From the NCBI GenBank assembly GCA_903901015.1, contig CAIUPH010000092.1, positions 1 to 64,000 on the forward strand: a DNA stretch of 64,000 bases. The letters are read 5' to 3'. The notes under the pieces were generated by a model. The model searched no databases and was not told where the DNA came from. It worked only from the letters and a program-made list of their open reading frames with translations. Made by a program: the position numbers and the translations under genes. The DNA comes from Candidatus Bathyarchaeota archaeon. GTDB taxonomy: Archaea; Thermoproteota; Bathyarchaeia; Bathyarchaeales; Bathycorpusculaceae. Below, piece by piece: positions 15,889-25,194 of this stretch (positions are counted from its first letter, which is position 1; every line of letters starts with the position of its first letter).

Positions 15889-17811
15889 ATGTTTTCATAC
15901 GCAGGAAAAATCTTACATGTTAACCTCACAACAGGGGAAACAAGAACCGAGCTGCTAAGCGAAACGATGGCTAAACAATACATCGGCGGCATAGGCTTAG
16001 GCATACGCTTACTCATGGACAACTCCAAACCAGGCACCGACCCCTTCCACCCAGACAACCCAATCATCTATTGTACGGGTCCACTCAGCGGCACCATGGG
16101 ACCAACAGCCGGCAACGGATACGCTGTGGTTTCCAAGTCACCCGCCACTGGAGGAGTCGGCGAAGCAAAAGCACATGGCTTTTTTGGTCCTGACCTAAAA
16201 CGCGCAGGATACGACGCCGTAGTAATCACTGGCAAAGCGCCAAAACTGTCTTACTTGTGGATTGACGACGACAAAGTCGAAATCCGAAACGGAGAATACC
16301 TAAAGAACGCCACCGTCGGCGATACCGATAACAAAATCCGGGATGAACTCGGAGACTTCTATATTCGCGTATCCGCCATCGGCGAAGCAGGCGAAAAACT
16401 CTGCAGATTCGCAGCCATCATAAACGATGAGTTCCGCGCAATCGGACGCACAGGCATGGGCGCCGTCATGGGCAGCAAAAACCTCAAAGCCGTAGCAGTC
16501 CGCGGAACAAAAGACGTTAACGTCGCCAACATGCCCGGCTTCAAAGAATACATCAAAATGATCCATGAACGCATGAAGGGACCCGCAACCAAGAAATACA
16601 AGACTTTGGGTACCCCCGAAAACGTCCTAGTCCTCAACTCGCTCTCAGCCTTAGCCACGAGGAACTGGACGAACGCAACTTTTGAGGGCGCAAACAAAGT
16701 CAGCGGCGAATACTTAAACGAGCATTATGTTAAGAAAATCGTGGGTTGCGCAACATGCGGTATGCGTTGCGACCACATATGCGTTGTTCCAGAGGGACCT
16801 TACAAAGGTTCAACTTCAAGATTAGAATTCGAATGTTTATGGAGTCTGGGACCGCTCTGCGGTGTTGACCGACTTGACGCAGTCATCGAAGCCATGCGCA
16901 TCACAAACGAATACGGCATGGACGGCATCTCAATCGGCGTCGTCGTCGCATTCGCCATGGACCTCTACGAGCACGGCATAATAACCAAGGAACAAACCGA
17001 CGGAATTGACCTCAAATTCGGAAACGCAGAAGCCTTAATCGCGATAATCCACAAAATTGGCAAACGCGAAGGCTGGCTTGGTAACATCCTTGCGGAAGGC
17101 GTCGCTAAAGCAGCAGAACTCATCGGCGGAGACGCATACAAGTACGCTTGCCACATCAAAGGCCTGGAACTTCCAGGCTACGACCTAAGAACCCTAAAGA
17201 CCGCAGCACTCGGATTCTCAGTTTCGTTCCGAGGCGCATGCCACCTAAGAAACGGCGCTTACTCACCCGACGTTAAGGGCAAAGTGAACCGCTTCAAAAT
17301 CGAGAAAGGCCGCGGCAAAATGATTACCGACGAGAGCCACATGTACAACATCATCGACTCGCTCATAGTGTGCAAGTTCAGCAGAGGCACATACTACGAT
17401 GGCTGGAAAGACCTAACCAACTACTACACACTCGCCACAGGCATCCCTATCACCGTGGAAGAAATGACGGCGGACGGCGACAGAATCGAAAACCTCGCAC
17501 GCCTCTTCAACATCCGCGAAGGCAAAGGCACACGCAAATTCGACGACGTCCCATACAAGATAAAGAATTTCCCAGTGCCAGATGAAGGACCAGCGAAAGG
17601 CGTCTGTGTTAGCGACGAAGAAATGGCAATTGGCTTAGACGATTACTATGCTTCACGCGGCTGGACCGCCGATGGTATCCCGACGGTTGAACGCCTGAAA
17701 CTTTTGGGTTTAGGCGACTTAGCCTACATTGCCGAAGACGCCATGAAAACTGCCCAAGCAAATAAAGACGCCAAAGCATCCGCGCCCGTAGCAACTGTAG
17801 GAGGAAATTAA
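15889..17811 (+). CDS. Aldehyde ferredoxin oxidoreductase family protein 1 (tungsten-pterin enzyme)
   Basis: From ATG 15889, behind GAGGG, the protein has about 640 residues. It begins M-F-S-Y-A-G-K-I-L-H-V-N-L-T-T-G-E-T, the start of nearly all AOR-family enzymes. Family blocks include GRTGMGAVMGSKNLKAVAVRG and LGPLCGVDRLDAV. The [4Fe-4S] ligands are CATCGMRC (CxxCxxxC) plus a distal cysteine in SLIVCKF. The family oxidises aldehydes, or in BamB-type enzymes reduces aromatic thioesters, at a bis-pterin tungsten site. The polyferredoxin gene starts at the very next base, so the pair should form a two-subunit complex as in AorAB or BamBC. The substrate cannot be predicted. Confidence 0.9.
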   Translation: MFSYAGKILHVNLTTGETRTELLSETMAKQYIGGIGLGIRLLMDNSKPGTDPFHPDNPIIYCTGPLSGTMGPTAGNGYAVVSKSPATGGVGEAKAHGFFGPDLKRAGYDAVVITGKAPKLSYLWIDDDKVEIRNGEYLKNATVGDTDNKIRDELGDFYIRVSAIGEAGEKLCRFAAIINDEFRAIGRTGMGAVMGSKNLKAVAVRGTKDVNVANMPGFKEYIKMIHERMKGPATKKYKTLGTPENVLVLNSLSALATRNWTNATFEGANKVSGEYLNEHYVKKIVGCATCGMRCDHICVVPEGPYKGSTSRLEFECLWSLGPLCGVDRLDAVIEAMRITNEYGMDGISIGVVVAFAMDLYEHGIITKEQTDGIDLKFGNAEALIAIIHKIGKREGWLGNILAEGVAKAAELIGGDAYKYACHIKGLELPGYDLRTLKTAALGFSVSFRGACHLRNGAYSPDVKGKVNRFKIEKGRGKMITDESHMYNIIDSLIVCKFSRGTYYDGWKDLTNYYTLATGIPITVEEMTADGDRIENLARLFNIREGKGTRKFDDVPYKIKNFPVPDEGPAKGVCVSDEEMAIGLDDYYASRGWTADGIPTVERLKLLGLGDLAYIAEDAMKTAQANKDAKASAPVATVGGN

Positions 17812-18321
17812 ATGGTTCGACCTCAAGACCGAAAATTCGTGACAGCAGACCCCGACAAATGCATCGGCTGCGTAGTTTGCGAATACGCCTGCAGCATGGT
17901 TAACGAAAACACCTTCAACCCCAACAAATCCCGCATACGCGCCATGCGCATCGGCCCGCTTGTGAACCTTGCAGTTACTTGCAGGAAATGTGAAGACCCC
18001 GCATGTGTCGCAGCTTGCCCCAGAGACGCCCTCAAACAGGAATGTGACAGCGGAATTATACGCGTGGACGAAAACGTCTGCAACGGCTGTGGCTGGTGCA
18101 TTAGCGCATGCCAATTCGGAGCAATGAACCTGCATCCGGACAAGAAAATAGCGTTCACTTGCAACAGCTGCACAGACAACGAAACTAAAGAACCCCAATG
18201 CGTCAAATGGTGCCCTGAAGAAGCCCTGTCATTTGTCAGCGCAGAAACCTTATCGCAGAAGTACCGTCAGAAAGCTGTTAAGAACCTGTTCCAAACAGCA
18301 GAAGCCACCAAACCCCAATAA
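17812..18321 (+). CDS. Polyferredoxin subunit paired with AOR 1
   Basis: The 169-residue protein has about 16 cysteines in four [4Fe-4S] groups: CIGCVVCEYAC, CRKCEDPACVAACP, CNGCGWCISAC and CNSC...CVKWCP. This is the electron-transfer subunit type seen with AOR/BamB-like catalytic subunits. ATG 17812 follows the AOR stop with no gap, with GGAGG inside the end of the AOR gene as its ribosome binding site. It probably carries electrons between the tungsten subunit and soluble ferredoxin or another partner. Confidence 0.9.
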   Translation: MVRPQDRKFVTADPDKCIGCVVCEYACSMVNENTFNPNKSRIRAMRIGPLVNLAVTCRKCEDPACVAACPRDALKQECDSGIIRVDENVCNGCGWCISACQFGAMNLHPDKKIAFTCNSCTDNETKEPQCVKWCPEEALSFVSAETLSQKYRQKAVKNLFQTAEATKPQ

Positions 18322-18330
18322 ACTCAGATT

Positions 18331-18362
18331 AAAGTTTTTTTGTATCTTCATTTTATTTTTTT
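18331..18362 (+). terminator. T-rich terminator after AOR operon 1
   Basis: Two T-runs (TTTTTTT and TTTATTTTTTTT) follow the ferredoxin stop with no stable hairpin, the usual archaeal T-tract termination signal. Confidence 0.45.
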
Positions 18363-18390
18363 TGTTCTCAAGACTGGTTACTCTACGATT

Positions 18391-19114
18391 TTATTTTTTT
18401 TTAGGTTTAGCGTAAAATACTGTTGCCGCACATATTGCGCAGATTGTAACCACAGTTATCAGTAATGGTGCAGTATAGGTTCCGTTGAGCCGATCCGCTG
18501 GGGTGTTGGCGGATTTTGGGTGGGGGTTGGCGAGTTAGTTTGGTTAATTGGCGTTGGGGTTGGCGTAACGGAGGGGGTTGGGCTGGGACTTGGAGTTGGT
18601 GGCGGTCGCGGCATGGTGTGCAGGGTAACAGGCTGCAATGTTACTGTGTTTATGTCGGCGATTCTTGTCGTTGAAGTGATGTTGTTCCAGTCGCTTGTGA
18701 ATTGGCCATTGTAGACGGTGTTTGATGTAAAGTCTTGGCTGACGTTTTGGGAGCCGAAGATGAAGGTTAAATTGCCTTTCATTACGGAGATTCTAATGTT
18801 GTGGTTTTGGTAGTTGAATTGCCACTCTGAAATGGGAAAGCATGTGCGGTCATCTTGGCATCGTTCTTCACTCGCGTTAATAGCCAGTACCCAGTGTCGG
18901 GAACTATCCCGTCGAGAAACAACGTCATGGCACCTACCAAAGATGCATCGTCACTGTAAGTACCCTGAACGTCATCGACAGTATCAAACTGCCTAAATCG
19001 GCTGTTACTGTATAATGGGCTGTTTATCAGTCCTTGCCAAGCCGAACTATTGCCACTGTTTAGAATACCTCTAAAATTACTTTGGTTTCCCTGATCAAAA
19101 TATGGATAAAACAT
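18391..19114 (-). pseudogene. Decayed surface protein with PT-rich stalk and C-terminal membrane anchor
   Basis: Three minus-strand frames must be joined. From ATG 19114 the first frame encodes a beta-type ectodomain (LVGAMTLFLDGIVPDTGYWLL) and stops at 18782. A second frame, open from upstream of that stop, continues E-W-Q-F-N-Y-Q-N-H-N-I through a Pro/Thr/Ser stalk with PTPTP repeats. A third supplies N-G-T-Y-T-A-P-L-L-I-T-V-V and a membrane helix ending KPKKK at 18391. At least two frameshifts are needed, and no signal peptide is found upstream of 19114. It looks like a dead gene for an anchored exoprotein lying between the two AOR operons. Confidence 0.65.
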
Positions 19115-19189
19115 TTGTGAAAGTTCGCTGGTTCATATAGGACGAAGGGTTTCCTGAGAGCAAGGGCACACTTTGTTGGCGCAAAGAAT

Positions 19190-19465
19190 TTAGCCGCCGG
19201 TCACAAGCGACATCAAAATGACGGTATTGCGGTCTTTTAGAGGCGTGTTTATGCCTTGAAGCTGATCCATGTGGGTGCCGTTGACCATAGTGACGAACGT
19301 GGTTTTCATTTCTTTCTTGACTGGGTCATAGACTTCCTTTGTGAATTGTGTGCCGTAGTCTTGTGCGATTTTGTCGAGCAGTACCGACAGTACTGTGCCG
19401 TTTGGCAGGTCGAATTCGTCTTGGCTTGTGTTTGTGTAGGATTTTACTAAGCCGATGTAATGCAC
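19190..19465 (-). CDS. MoaD/ThiS-like ubiquitin-fold sulfur carrier
   Basis: The 91-residue protein starts at GTG 19465 (MHYIGLVKSYTN) and ends in the diagnostic Gly-Gly (SLVTGG). MoaD proteins carry a C-terminal thiocarboxylate that supplies sulfur for the dithiolene of molybdopterin/tungstopterin. It lies between two tungsten-pterin oxidoreductase operons, divergent from the second, so it probably serves cofactor assembly for them. A relative used in other sulfur transfer or protein conjugation is possible. GGAGG lies about 20 nt upstream, rather far from the GTG. Confidence 0.85.
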   Translation of the reverse strand: MHYIGLVKSYTNTSQDEFDLPNGTVLSVLLDKIAQDYGTQFTKEVYDPVKKEMKTTFVTMVNGTHMDQLQGINTPLKDRNTVILMSLVTGG

Positions 19466-19643
19466 TTTTATCTGCGTTTTCTCTGCCTCCTGTCTTGGGT
19501 ATCTGATTGTTGTTGGGTTCTGATATCTCTTTTCTATGTTTACAGATATTTTGCGTGCGGAAAACCTCGCATGGCGTTATGCGCAATTATACATGACGGC
19601 GCCTCATCCTTCATAGTGAGCCGTGAAAATCCAAACTAACAAC

Positions 19644-19659
19644 CCATTAACTTAATATA
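19644..19659 (+). promoter_or_regulatory. AOR promoter block, copy 2
   Basis: Identical to the 16-bp block at 15828-15843 (CCATTAACTTAATATA), here 47 bp before the second AOR start. Sequence around the two copies is otherwise different. Confidence 0.65.
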
Positions 19660-19705
19660 TTCTTCAACCCCACTAAATATTCTAAAACTCTTGGGAGGAA
19701 CAAGG

Positions 19706-21562
19706 TTGCTAGGATACGCAGGAACAATCTTATATGTTGATTTAACCACAGGCAAAACTCGCACAGAAAAACTAAGCGATGATGTCGCCAAAAAATACGT
19801 CGGCGGCATCGGCCTTGGCATGAAACTCTACTTATCCAACTCAAAAGCAGGCGTGGACCCATTGAGCGCAGAAAACCCGCTCGTCCTTGCAGTCGGACCC
19901 GTCTCTGGAACCATGTTTCCGACAGGCGGAAACGGACACGCATTCATATCTAAATCACCCGAAACAAACGGTGTCGGAGAAGCCGTAAGCCACGGCACCT
20001 TCGGAGCCGAACTAAAACGTGCAGGCTACGACGCAGTAATCTTCACGGGCAAAGCAGAAAAGCCAGTTTACCTCTGGTTGGACGACGACGCAGCCCAGAT
20101 ACTTGATGCATCTCAGATTTGGGGTAAATCCTCAGGCGAAACCGAAGACGCCATCAAAAACGAAATCGGCGACTACTACGTTCGCGTAGCATCCATCGGT
20201 TTAGCAGGCGAAAAACTATCCAAAATCTCAAGCATATTCAACGAGAAAACCCGTGCAGCAGGTAGAACAGGCCTTGGCGCAGTCATGGGAAGCAAAAACC
20301 TCAAAGCCATCGCTGTCAGAGGAACCCGTGACATAGCGGTTGCGAAACCCGACGAATTCATAACCATGGTTAAAGAATTCCATGAACGCATGAAAGGTCC
20401 AGCCGCACAGAAATACCGCACGCTGGGAACATCCGAAAACATAATGGTTCAAAACCAGCTTTCCTGTTTACCAACCCGCAACTTCAACAACGCCCACTTT
20501 GACAACGCCCAAAAAGTCAGCGCCGAAGCACTAAACGAGCGTTACATCACAAAAATCATCGCTTGCAACTCATGCGCCATGCGCTGCGAACATGAAGCAG
20601 TTATCAGAGAAGGAACCTACAAGGGCACCCAAGCACGCATGGAATTCGACAGCGTTTGGGCGCTTGGACCCAACTGTGGCGTAGACAAACTAGACGCAAT
20701 AATCAAAGCGGCTGAATTGTGCAACTACTATGGTCTTGACGCGACAAGTGCGGGCGTAACCGTTAGCTTCGTCATGGACTGCCACGAAAAAGGCATATTA
20801 ACCCATGAAGACCTCGGCGGATTAGACGCCCACTTCGGAAACGCAGACGCACTCGTTCAACTCATCGAGAAAATCGGCAAACGCGAAGGAATCGGCGACA
20901 TGCTCGCTGACGGCGTGAAAATTGCATCAGAAAAAATCGGCAAAAACTCAAGCCAACTTGCCCAGCAAATTAAAGGCTTAGAAGTTACAGGCTACGATTT
21001 ACGCTGCCTCAAAACCGCGGCTTTAGCATCAGCAGTTTCGTTCCGCGGAGCAGACCAAAACCGCAGCGGCGCCTACACCATCGATTTGAAAGGCAAAGTT
21101 GACCGTTTGAAAGCTGAAAAAGGCAGAGGCAAACTCGTTAAAGACGCCGAAGACACATATTCACTCATCGACTCCCTTATCATCTGCAAGAACGCCAAAG
21201 GCACCCTCTACAATGAACTCTCTGACATGGCAAAACTCTACCGTTTAGTCACAGGCTACGAGATGACTTCTGAAGAACTCACAGTTGCAGGCGAACGCAT
21301 AAACAACCTTGCCAAACTCATCAACGTCAGAGAAGGCAAAAGCCGCATAGACGACACTCTTCCATGGAAAGTTCTCAATCAACCCATCACAGACGACGGA
21401 CCAGCAAAAGGCGCAGTTGTAACCCAAGAAGAACTCGACCTGTTGCTTGACGACTACTATCAAGCCCGAGGATGGAACGTCGAAGGCATACCGACCAAAG
21501 CTAAACTCAAAGAACTCGGCTTAGAAGAGTTTTCAAGCATAATCGAAGGAAAAGAGGCATAA
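19706..21562 (+). CDS. Aldehyde ferredoxin oxidoreductase family protein 2 (tungsten-pterin enzyme)
   Basis: The protein is a close paralogue of the AOR at 15889. The start is TTG 19706 (MLGYAGTILYVDLTTGKT), chosen because GGGAGGA at 19693-19699 sits at ribosome-binding distance and the sequence then aligns with AOR 1. The Fe-S motif is CNSCAMRC with the distal Cys in SLIICKN. Shared blocks are GRTGLGAVMGSKNLKAIAVRG and LGPNCGVDKLDAI. The C-terminal region after about 600 is shorter than in AOR 1. A matching polyferredoxin gene follows after 3 bp. The two enzymes probably differ in substrate. Confidence 0.9.
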   Translation: MLGYAGTILYVDLTTGKTRTEKLSDDVAKKYVGGIGLGMKLYLSNSKAGVDPLSAENPLVLAVGPVSGTMFPTGGNGHAFISKSPETNGVGEAVSHGTFGAELKRAGYDAVIFTGKAEKPVYLWLDDDAAQILDASQIWGKSSGETEDAIKNEIGDYYVRVASIGLAGEKLSKISSIFNEKTRAAGRTGLGAVMGSKNLKAIAVRGTRDIAVAKPDEFITMVKEFHERMKGPAAQKYRTLGTSENIMVQNQLSCLPTRNFNNAHFDNAQKVSAEALNERYITKIIACNSCAMRCEHEAVIREGTYKGTQARMEFDSVWALGPNCGVDKLDAIIKAAELCNYYGLDATSAGVTVSFVMDCHEKGILTHEDLGGLDAHFGNADALVQLIEKIGKREGIGDMLADGVKIASEKIGKNSSQLAQQIKGLEVTGYDLRCLKTAALASAVSFRGADQNRSGAYTIDLKGKVDRLKAEKGRGKLVKDAEDTYSLIDSLIICKNAKGTLYNELSDMAKLYRLVTGYEMTSEELTVAGERINNLAKLINVREGKSRIDDTLPWKVLNQPITDDGPAKGAVVTQEELDLLLDDYYQARGWNVEGIPTKAKLKELGLEEFSSIIEGKEA

Positions 21563-21565
21563 TAC

Positions 21566-22066
21566 ATGGTAAAGGTGCACGAGAGAAAATTCGTTTCCGC
21601 TGACCCAGAAAAATGCGTCGGCTGCCAAATATGCGAGTACACTTGCTCATTCACCAAAGAGAAAGCCTTCAACCCGCTTAAATCACGCATACGAGTCGTC
21701 AGAGTTAACCAGTTAGCCAACATGGCTGTCACCTGCAGACTCTGCGAAGCCCCCGCTTGCGTAGCCGCGTGCCCAAGAGACGCACTTACACAATCCGAAG
21801 ACACGGGCAACATCGTTCTCGACAAGGACAAATGCAACGGCTGCGGCTGGTGCATCGAAGCCTGCGACTACGGCGCCATTATGCTGCATCCAGAAACCAA
21901 AGTAGTTTACGTATGCGACATGTGCAAAGACAAAGCCGACGGACCCCAATGCGTTAAATGGTGCCCTGAAGAAGCCATAACCGTTGTTACAAGCGATGTT
22001 TTGGCGCAGAAAGCAAGAATCGGCGCAATCAAGAAACTCTTCCAAGAACCCGAAGAGAAAAAGTAA
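21566..22066 (+). CDS. Polyferredoxin subunit paired with AOR 2
   Basis: The 166-residue protein is a paralogue of the ferredoxin at 17812, with the same four cysteine groups (CVGCQICEYTC, CRLCEAPACVAACP, CNGCGWCIEAC, CDMC...CVKWCP). It starts 3 bp after the AOR stop. The parallel order AOR-ferredoxin in both operons shows that the pair was duplicated as a unit. Confidence 0.9.
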   Translation: MVKVHERKFVSADPEKCVGCQICEYTCSFTKEKAFNPLKSRIRVVRVNQLANMAVTCRLCEAPACVAACPRDALTQSEDTGNIVLDKDKCNGCGWCIEACDYGAIMLHPETKVVYVCDMCKDKADGPQCVKWCPEEAITVVTSDVLAQKARIGAIKKLFQEPEEKK

Positions 22067-22087
22067 ACCGGGTATTCTTTAGCCCAC

Positions 22088-22101
22088 TTTATTATTTTTT
22101 T
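22088..22101 (+). terminator. T-rich terminator after AOR operon 2
   Basis: TTTATTATTTTTTT follows the ferredoxin stop by about 20 bp. This is an archaeal-style T tract without a clear stem. Confidence 0.4.
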
Positions 22102-22168
22102 AGGCTGCATTTCTGCAAAAGCTATTAGTGAGAACACGTTAAACTTTAGAAAATAAAGGTGCCCAGCG

Positions 22169-22969
22169 TTGCTTGACCAACTCATAATAACCATAATTCT
22201 CGGTTTAATCCAGGGCTTCGCAGAGTGGTTGCCCATCTCCAGCACGGCACACCTGAAAATCGCGGAGCACTTCTTGGGTTTCCAAGCCACCCCACTCTTC
22301 AACGTTTTTTTGCACATCGGTACGATTGGAGTGGTAATTTTCTATTTTAGGCATGACATCAAAGTTGTCCTATCCGCTCTGGCGCACCGGGATTTTCATT
22401 CAGAATACGGCAGATTCATCCCGCTAATCATCCTTGCAACAATTCCCACAGGCATAATCGGGGTACTATACGACCTGTACCTGGGCGACACCTACCAAAC
22501 CTTCCTGATAATGGGTATCACCTTCATAATCGGCGCAACACTGCTGTTCGCATCTAAGTTCGGAAAAGAAAACCAAACCCAAATCAGCTACCGCGAAGCA
22601 CTCGTTATGGGCGCGGCGCAGGGAGCAGCGAGTTTTCCAGGGTTGTCCAGGAGCGGTTCAACAATATCCAGTGGGCTTTTGCAGGGTGTTAAGCGGGAGA
22701 TGGTTTTCAAATTCTCGTTTTTGCTCTCAATTCCAGCTATCATCGGCGACTTAGCCGTTGAAGCGTATCATCAACGCGGCACCTTTTCTCAGGGCGTCGG
22801 AGTCAGTTCAGTGGATCTTTTAGTCGGTTTAGTGTGTGCGGTTGTGGCGGGTTACATTGCGATTGTGCTCGTGAAAAAACTGGTTTTGACCAAACGATTC
22901 CACTACTTCGCAATCTACACGTTTGCCCTTGGGGTCATCCTGATAGTTTTGGCGCTCTTAGGCGTCTGA
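22169..22969 (+). CDS. uppP: Undecaprenyl-diphosphatase UppP/BacA family
   Basis: The 266-residue membrane protein begins at TTG 22169 and has about eight helices. Both UppP signature motifs are present: the E-W-L-P-I-S-S-T-A-H block near residue 19 and the P-G-L-S-R-S-G-S-T block in the middle. The enzyme dephosphorylates a C55-type polyprenyl diphosphate. In archaea it should recycle the dolichol-type carrier used for glycan export, which would fit the GT39 enzyme at 7089. It converges with pepF. Confidence 0.9.
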   Translation: MLDQLIITIILGLIQGFAEWLPISSTAHLKIAEHFLGFQATPLFNVFLHIGTIGVVIFYFRHDIKVVLSALAHRDFHSEYGRFIPLIILATIPTGIIGVLYDLYLGDTYQTFLIMGITFIIGATLLFASKFGKENQTQISYREALVMGAAQGAASFPGLSRSGSTISSGLLQGVKREMVFKFSFLLSIPAIIGDLAVEAYHQRGTFSQGVGVSSVDLLVGLVCAVVAGYIAIVLVKKLVLTKRFHYFAIYTFALGVILIVLALLGV

Positions 22970-22999
22970 GAGATTCTCCAGATTTTTTGGCTCGCGGGC

Positions 23000-24784
23000 T
23001 TAGATGACTTTTTCTAAGTCCCCGATGAAGCGTTCAAACACTTTCAATCCGCCCTTCCAGAAGTTGGGGTCTGCAACGTTTAAGCCGACGACATCGCCGA
23101 TTTGCTTGGGCGATAAACTTCCCCCCGCCGACAGCGCCTTCTCCAGTTTGGGCACGAACGCTTTGCCTTCTTCCAAGTACCGTTCGTAGAGGGAATAGAC
23201 GAACATTTGGGCGTAGACGTAGGGGAAGTTGTAGAAACGGTAGTTTGCCATGAAGTAGTGGGGTTTCATGGTCCATTCGGCTTCCATTTCGGGGAACCAT
23301 GTGACTGCGTCGCCGAAGATTCGGTCCCGCGCATGGGTCCAGTGGCTGCAGATTGTCTTGTAATCCAAAAATTCGCCTTTTTCAATGGAGGAATATAGCG
23401 CCTGTTCAAACCATACCCGCGCCGTAACCTGGAACGCCGTCATTCCAGCCTCATCCAAAACCAAGCATAACAACGCCTTTTTTTCTGCTTCAGATTTGGC
23501 TCCATCCAACAGTTGATCCGTAAGCAACAGTTCTCCAAAGATGGATGCGGTTTCTGCCACCGTGGAGGGTATGTTTATGTTCAGCAGCGTTTGGTTTCTC
23601 GAAGCGTACCAATCGTGAGTGGCGTGACCGAGTTCATGAGCCAACGTGTAAACGTCGCTAAGTGTGCCGTTGAAACTCTGCAAAATGTAAGCTGACTTGC
23701 CATTGTAATATCCCGCGCAGAATGCCCCGTTGCGTTTGCCAAACCTTGGGGTGGCGTCGATGCGGTGTTTCTGGAACATTTCTTTGACTGTGGATGCGTA
23801 CTGTGGGCTGAAGCGGTTGTAGGATCGGGTAACTAAGTCCTCTGCGTTTTGGAAAGTGAATTTGAGTTCTGATGATTCGGGAAGCGGCGCAATTATGTCG
23901 TGGTTTCCCAGCACGGGCAGGTCCATGAGTTTGGCTTTGAGTTTAAGGTACCGTCGATACGCCGCCGAGCCTTCCTCGACAGTTTTGAGCAGGACATCGA
24001 TGATTTCTTTTTGGGTATCGTTAGAAATCAAACTGGATTCCATGGGTGAAATATATTTTCTGCGCTTCGATGTCGTTACCCAGTCGTTGCAGATGCTTCG
24101 CAGCGCCGCAGAGAATATTTCGCCGTCTTTGCCCAGCAAACCGTAGATTGTGCGGTTGGTGGATTCCCGTGTGGCGCGGTCGCGGTGGGATAGCAAGCCG
24201 TTTGCTTCTCCGTAGCTGAGGGTTTTTTTCTCGCCGAGAACCGTGACGTCGAAGAGGCGGGTGTTTAGCCATTTGCTTTGCAGTTCCTCCCATGCGTTGA
24301 CGCCGAACTGGTCTTTCTCGATGATGATTTGCTCTTCCACTTCGCTGAGTTGGTGTTCAACGCGGAGCTGTACTCGTTCGAGAACATGCTTGTATTGGGA
24401 GAGGACTTTTTCCTGGATTATTTGGGGCCTATTCTTGATCAGTGCGCCCAGTTCCAGCGAGTAAAATGCCAGTTGCTTGCCGATGTTTGCGGAGAGCTTG
24501 TCCACCCTGTCGTTTAACGCCTGCGTTTGGGGCTGAGTCATGTCTGCTGCAAATGAGAGGCTTGAGTACAGGGCTATGTCACTGAATTTTGTTTCAAACG
24601 CCTCAACGTCGCGCAGGCACTCAAGCAAGCCGTCAGCGGATAGCGACGTTATTTTGCCTCGGTACTTCTTCTCGAACGCATCAGCCGCACTCACTGCTTG
24701 CGTGATGGCTTCTTGGATTTTGGGGTCGGTTGCGCTGGAGAAAAGCGTGGTTAAATCCCATCTGACTTGCTGGTTAATGGTCAA
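23000..24784 (-). CDS. pepF: Oligoendopeptidase F-type M3 metallopeptidase
   Basis: The 594-residue protein is a complete M3B peptidase: a helical N-terminal domain, the zinc motif TLAHELGHATHD (HExxH near residue 384) and the downstream glutamate ligand in TVAETASIFGE. These enzymes degrade peptides of roughly 6-17 residues in the cytosol. The start is ATG 24784 (MTINQQVRWDLTTLF). The conserved R-W-D-L-T start of the family supports it. It stands alone between convergent uppP and a small coiled-coil gene. Confidence 0.92.
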   Translation of the reverse strand: MTINQQVRWDLTTLFSSATDPKIQEAITQAVSAADAFEKKYRGKITSLSADGLLECLRDVEAFETKFSDIALYSSLSFAADMTQPQTQALNDRVDKLSANIGKQLAFYSLELGALIKNRPQIIQEKVLSQYKHVLERVQLRVEHQLSEVEEQIIIEKDQFGVNAWEELQSKWLNTRLFDVTVLGEKKTLSYGEANGLLSHRDRATRESTNRTIYGLLGKDGEIFSAALRSICNDWVTTSKRRKYISPMESSLISNDTQKEIIDVLLKTVEEGSAAYRRYLKLKAKLMDLPVLGNHDIIAPLPESSELKFTFQNAEDLVTRSYNRFSPQYASTVKEMFQKHRIDATPRFGKRNGAFCAGYYNGKSAYILQSFNGTLSDVYTLAHELGHATHDWYASRNQTLLNINIPSTVAETASIFGELLLTDQLLDGAKSEAEKKALLCLVLDEAGMTAFQVTARVWFEQALYSSIEKGEFLDYKTICSHWTHARDRIFGDAVTWFPEMEAEWTMKPHYFMANYRFYNFPYVYAQMFVYSLYERYLEEGKAFVPKLEKALSAGGSLSPKQIGDVVGLNVADPNFWKGGLKVFERFIGDLEKVI

Positions 24785-24838
24785 ATTGAATGCCTCTTAT
24801 AGGCTATTGTCGGCTGGGTTATTTTGGATTTTGTTTCT

Positions 24839-25096
24839 TTAGCGGAGTTCTCTTTCAGCTGCGTCTAACTGGTTCTCCATTTTTTCCCTGCATTTTGCAA
24901 CCTGACTTTCTTTAAGGTCGATTTGGTCTGTGCCGAAAATCTTCATCAGGTCCTTGTCGCTGGCGTTTACCATTTTTTCAGCAAGTTCCATGACGAGTTT
25001 GCGCAGCTCTTTGAGCTCCAAAGCTATAGCCTTGAGACTTTGCCTGTCTTCGTCCGTGAAAACCGCTTTACCCAACCAAGTCACCGAGTTAAACAT
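24839..25096 (-). CDS. Hypothetical 85-residue helical protein
   Basis: The sequence is charged and almost entirely helical, with heptad-like leucines (L-K-A-I-A-L-E-L-K-E-L-R-K-L-V-M-E-L). No cysteines, signal or membrane segment. No family is recognised. It lies 55 bp upstream of pepF on the same strand and might share its transcript. Confidence 0.5.
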   Translation of the reverse strand: MFNSVTWLGKAVFTDEDRQSLKAIALELKELRKLVMELAEKMVNASDKDLMKIFGTDQIDLKESQVAKCREKMENQLDAAERELR

Positions 25097-25194
25097 GTAA
25101 TTTACAGGCGTTGGATGTATTAAAATTTCGCTAAAAACTTGAGGTTTTGTAGTGTTGAGATGAATATTCTAAACGTAAAATTCTTAGGTATCTG

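Noticed and set aside
18520-18714. Gly/Val-rich plus-strand ORF
   Set aside because: It is the complement of the Pro/Thr stalk of the minus-strand surface-protein gene.
19568-19583. CGCAT...ATGCG inverted repeat upstream of the MoaD-like gene
   Set aside because: A 5-bp stem is too short to separate from chance, and no second copy was seen at the AOR promoters.
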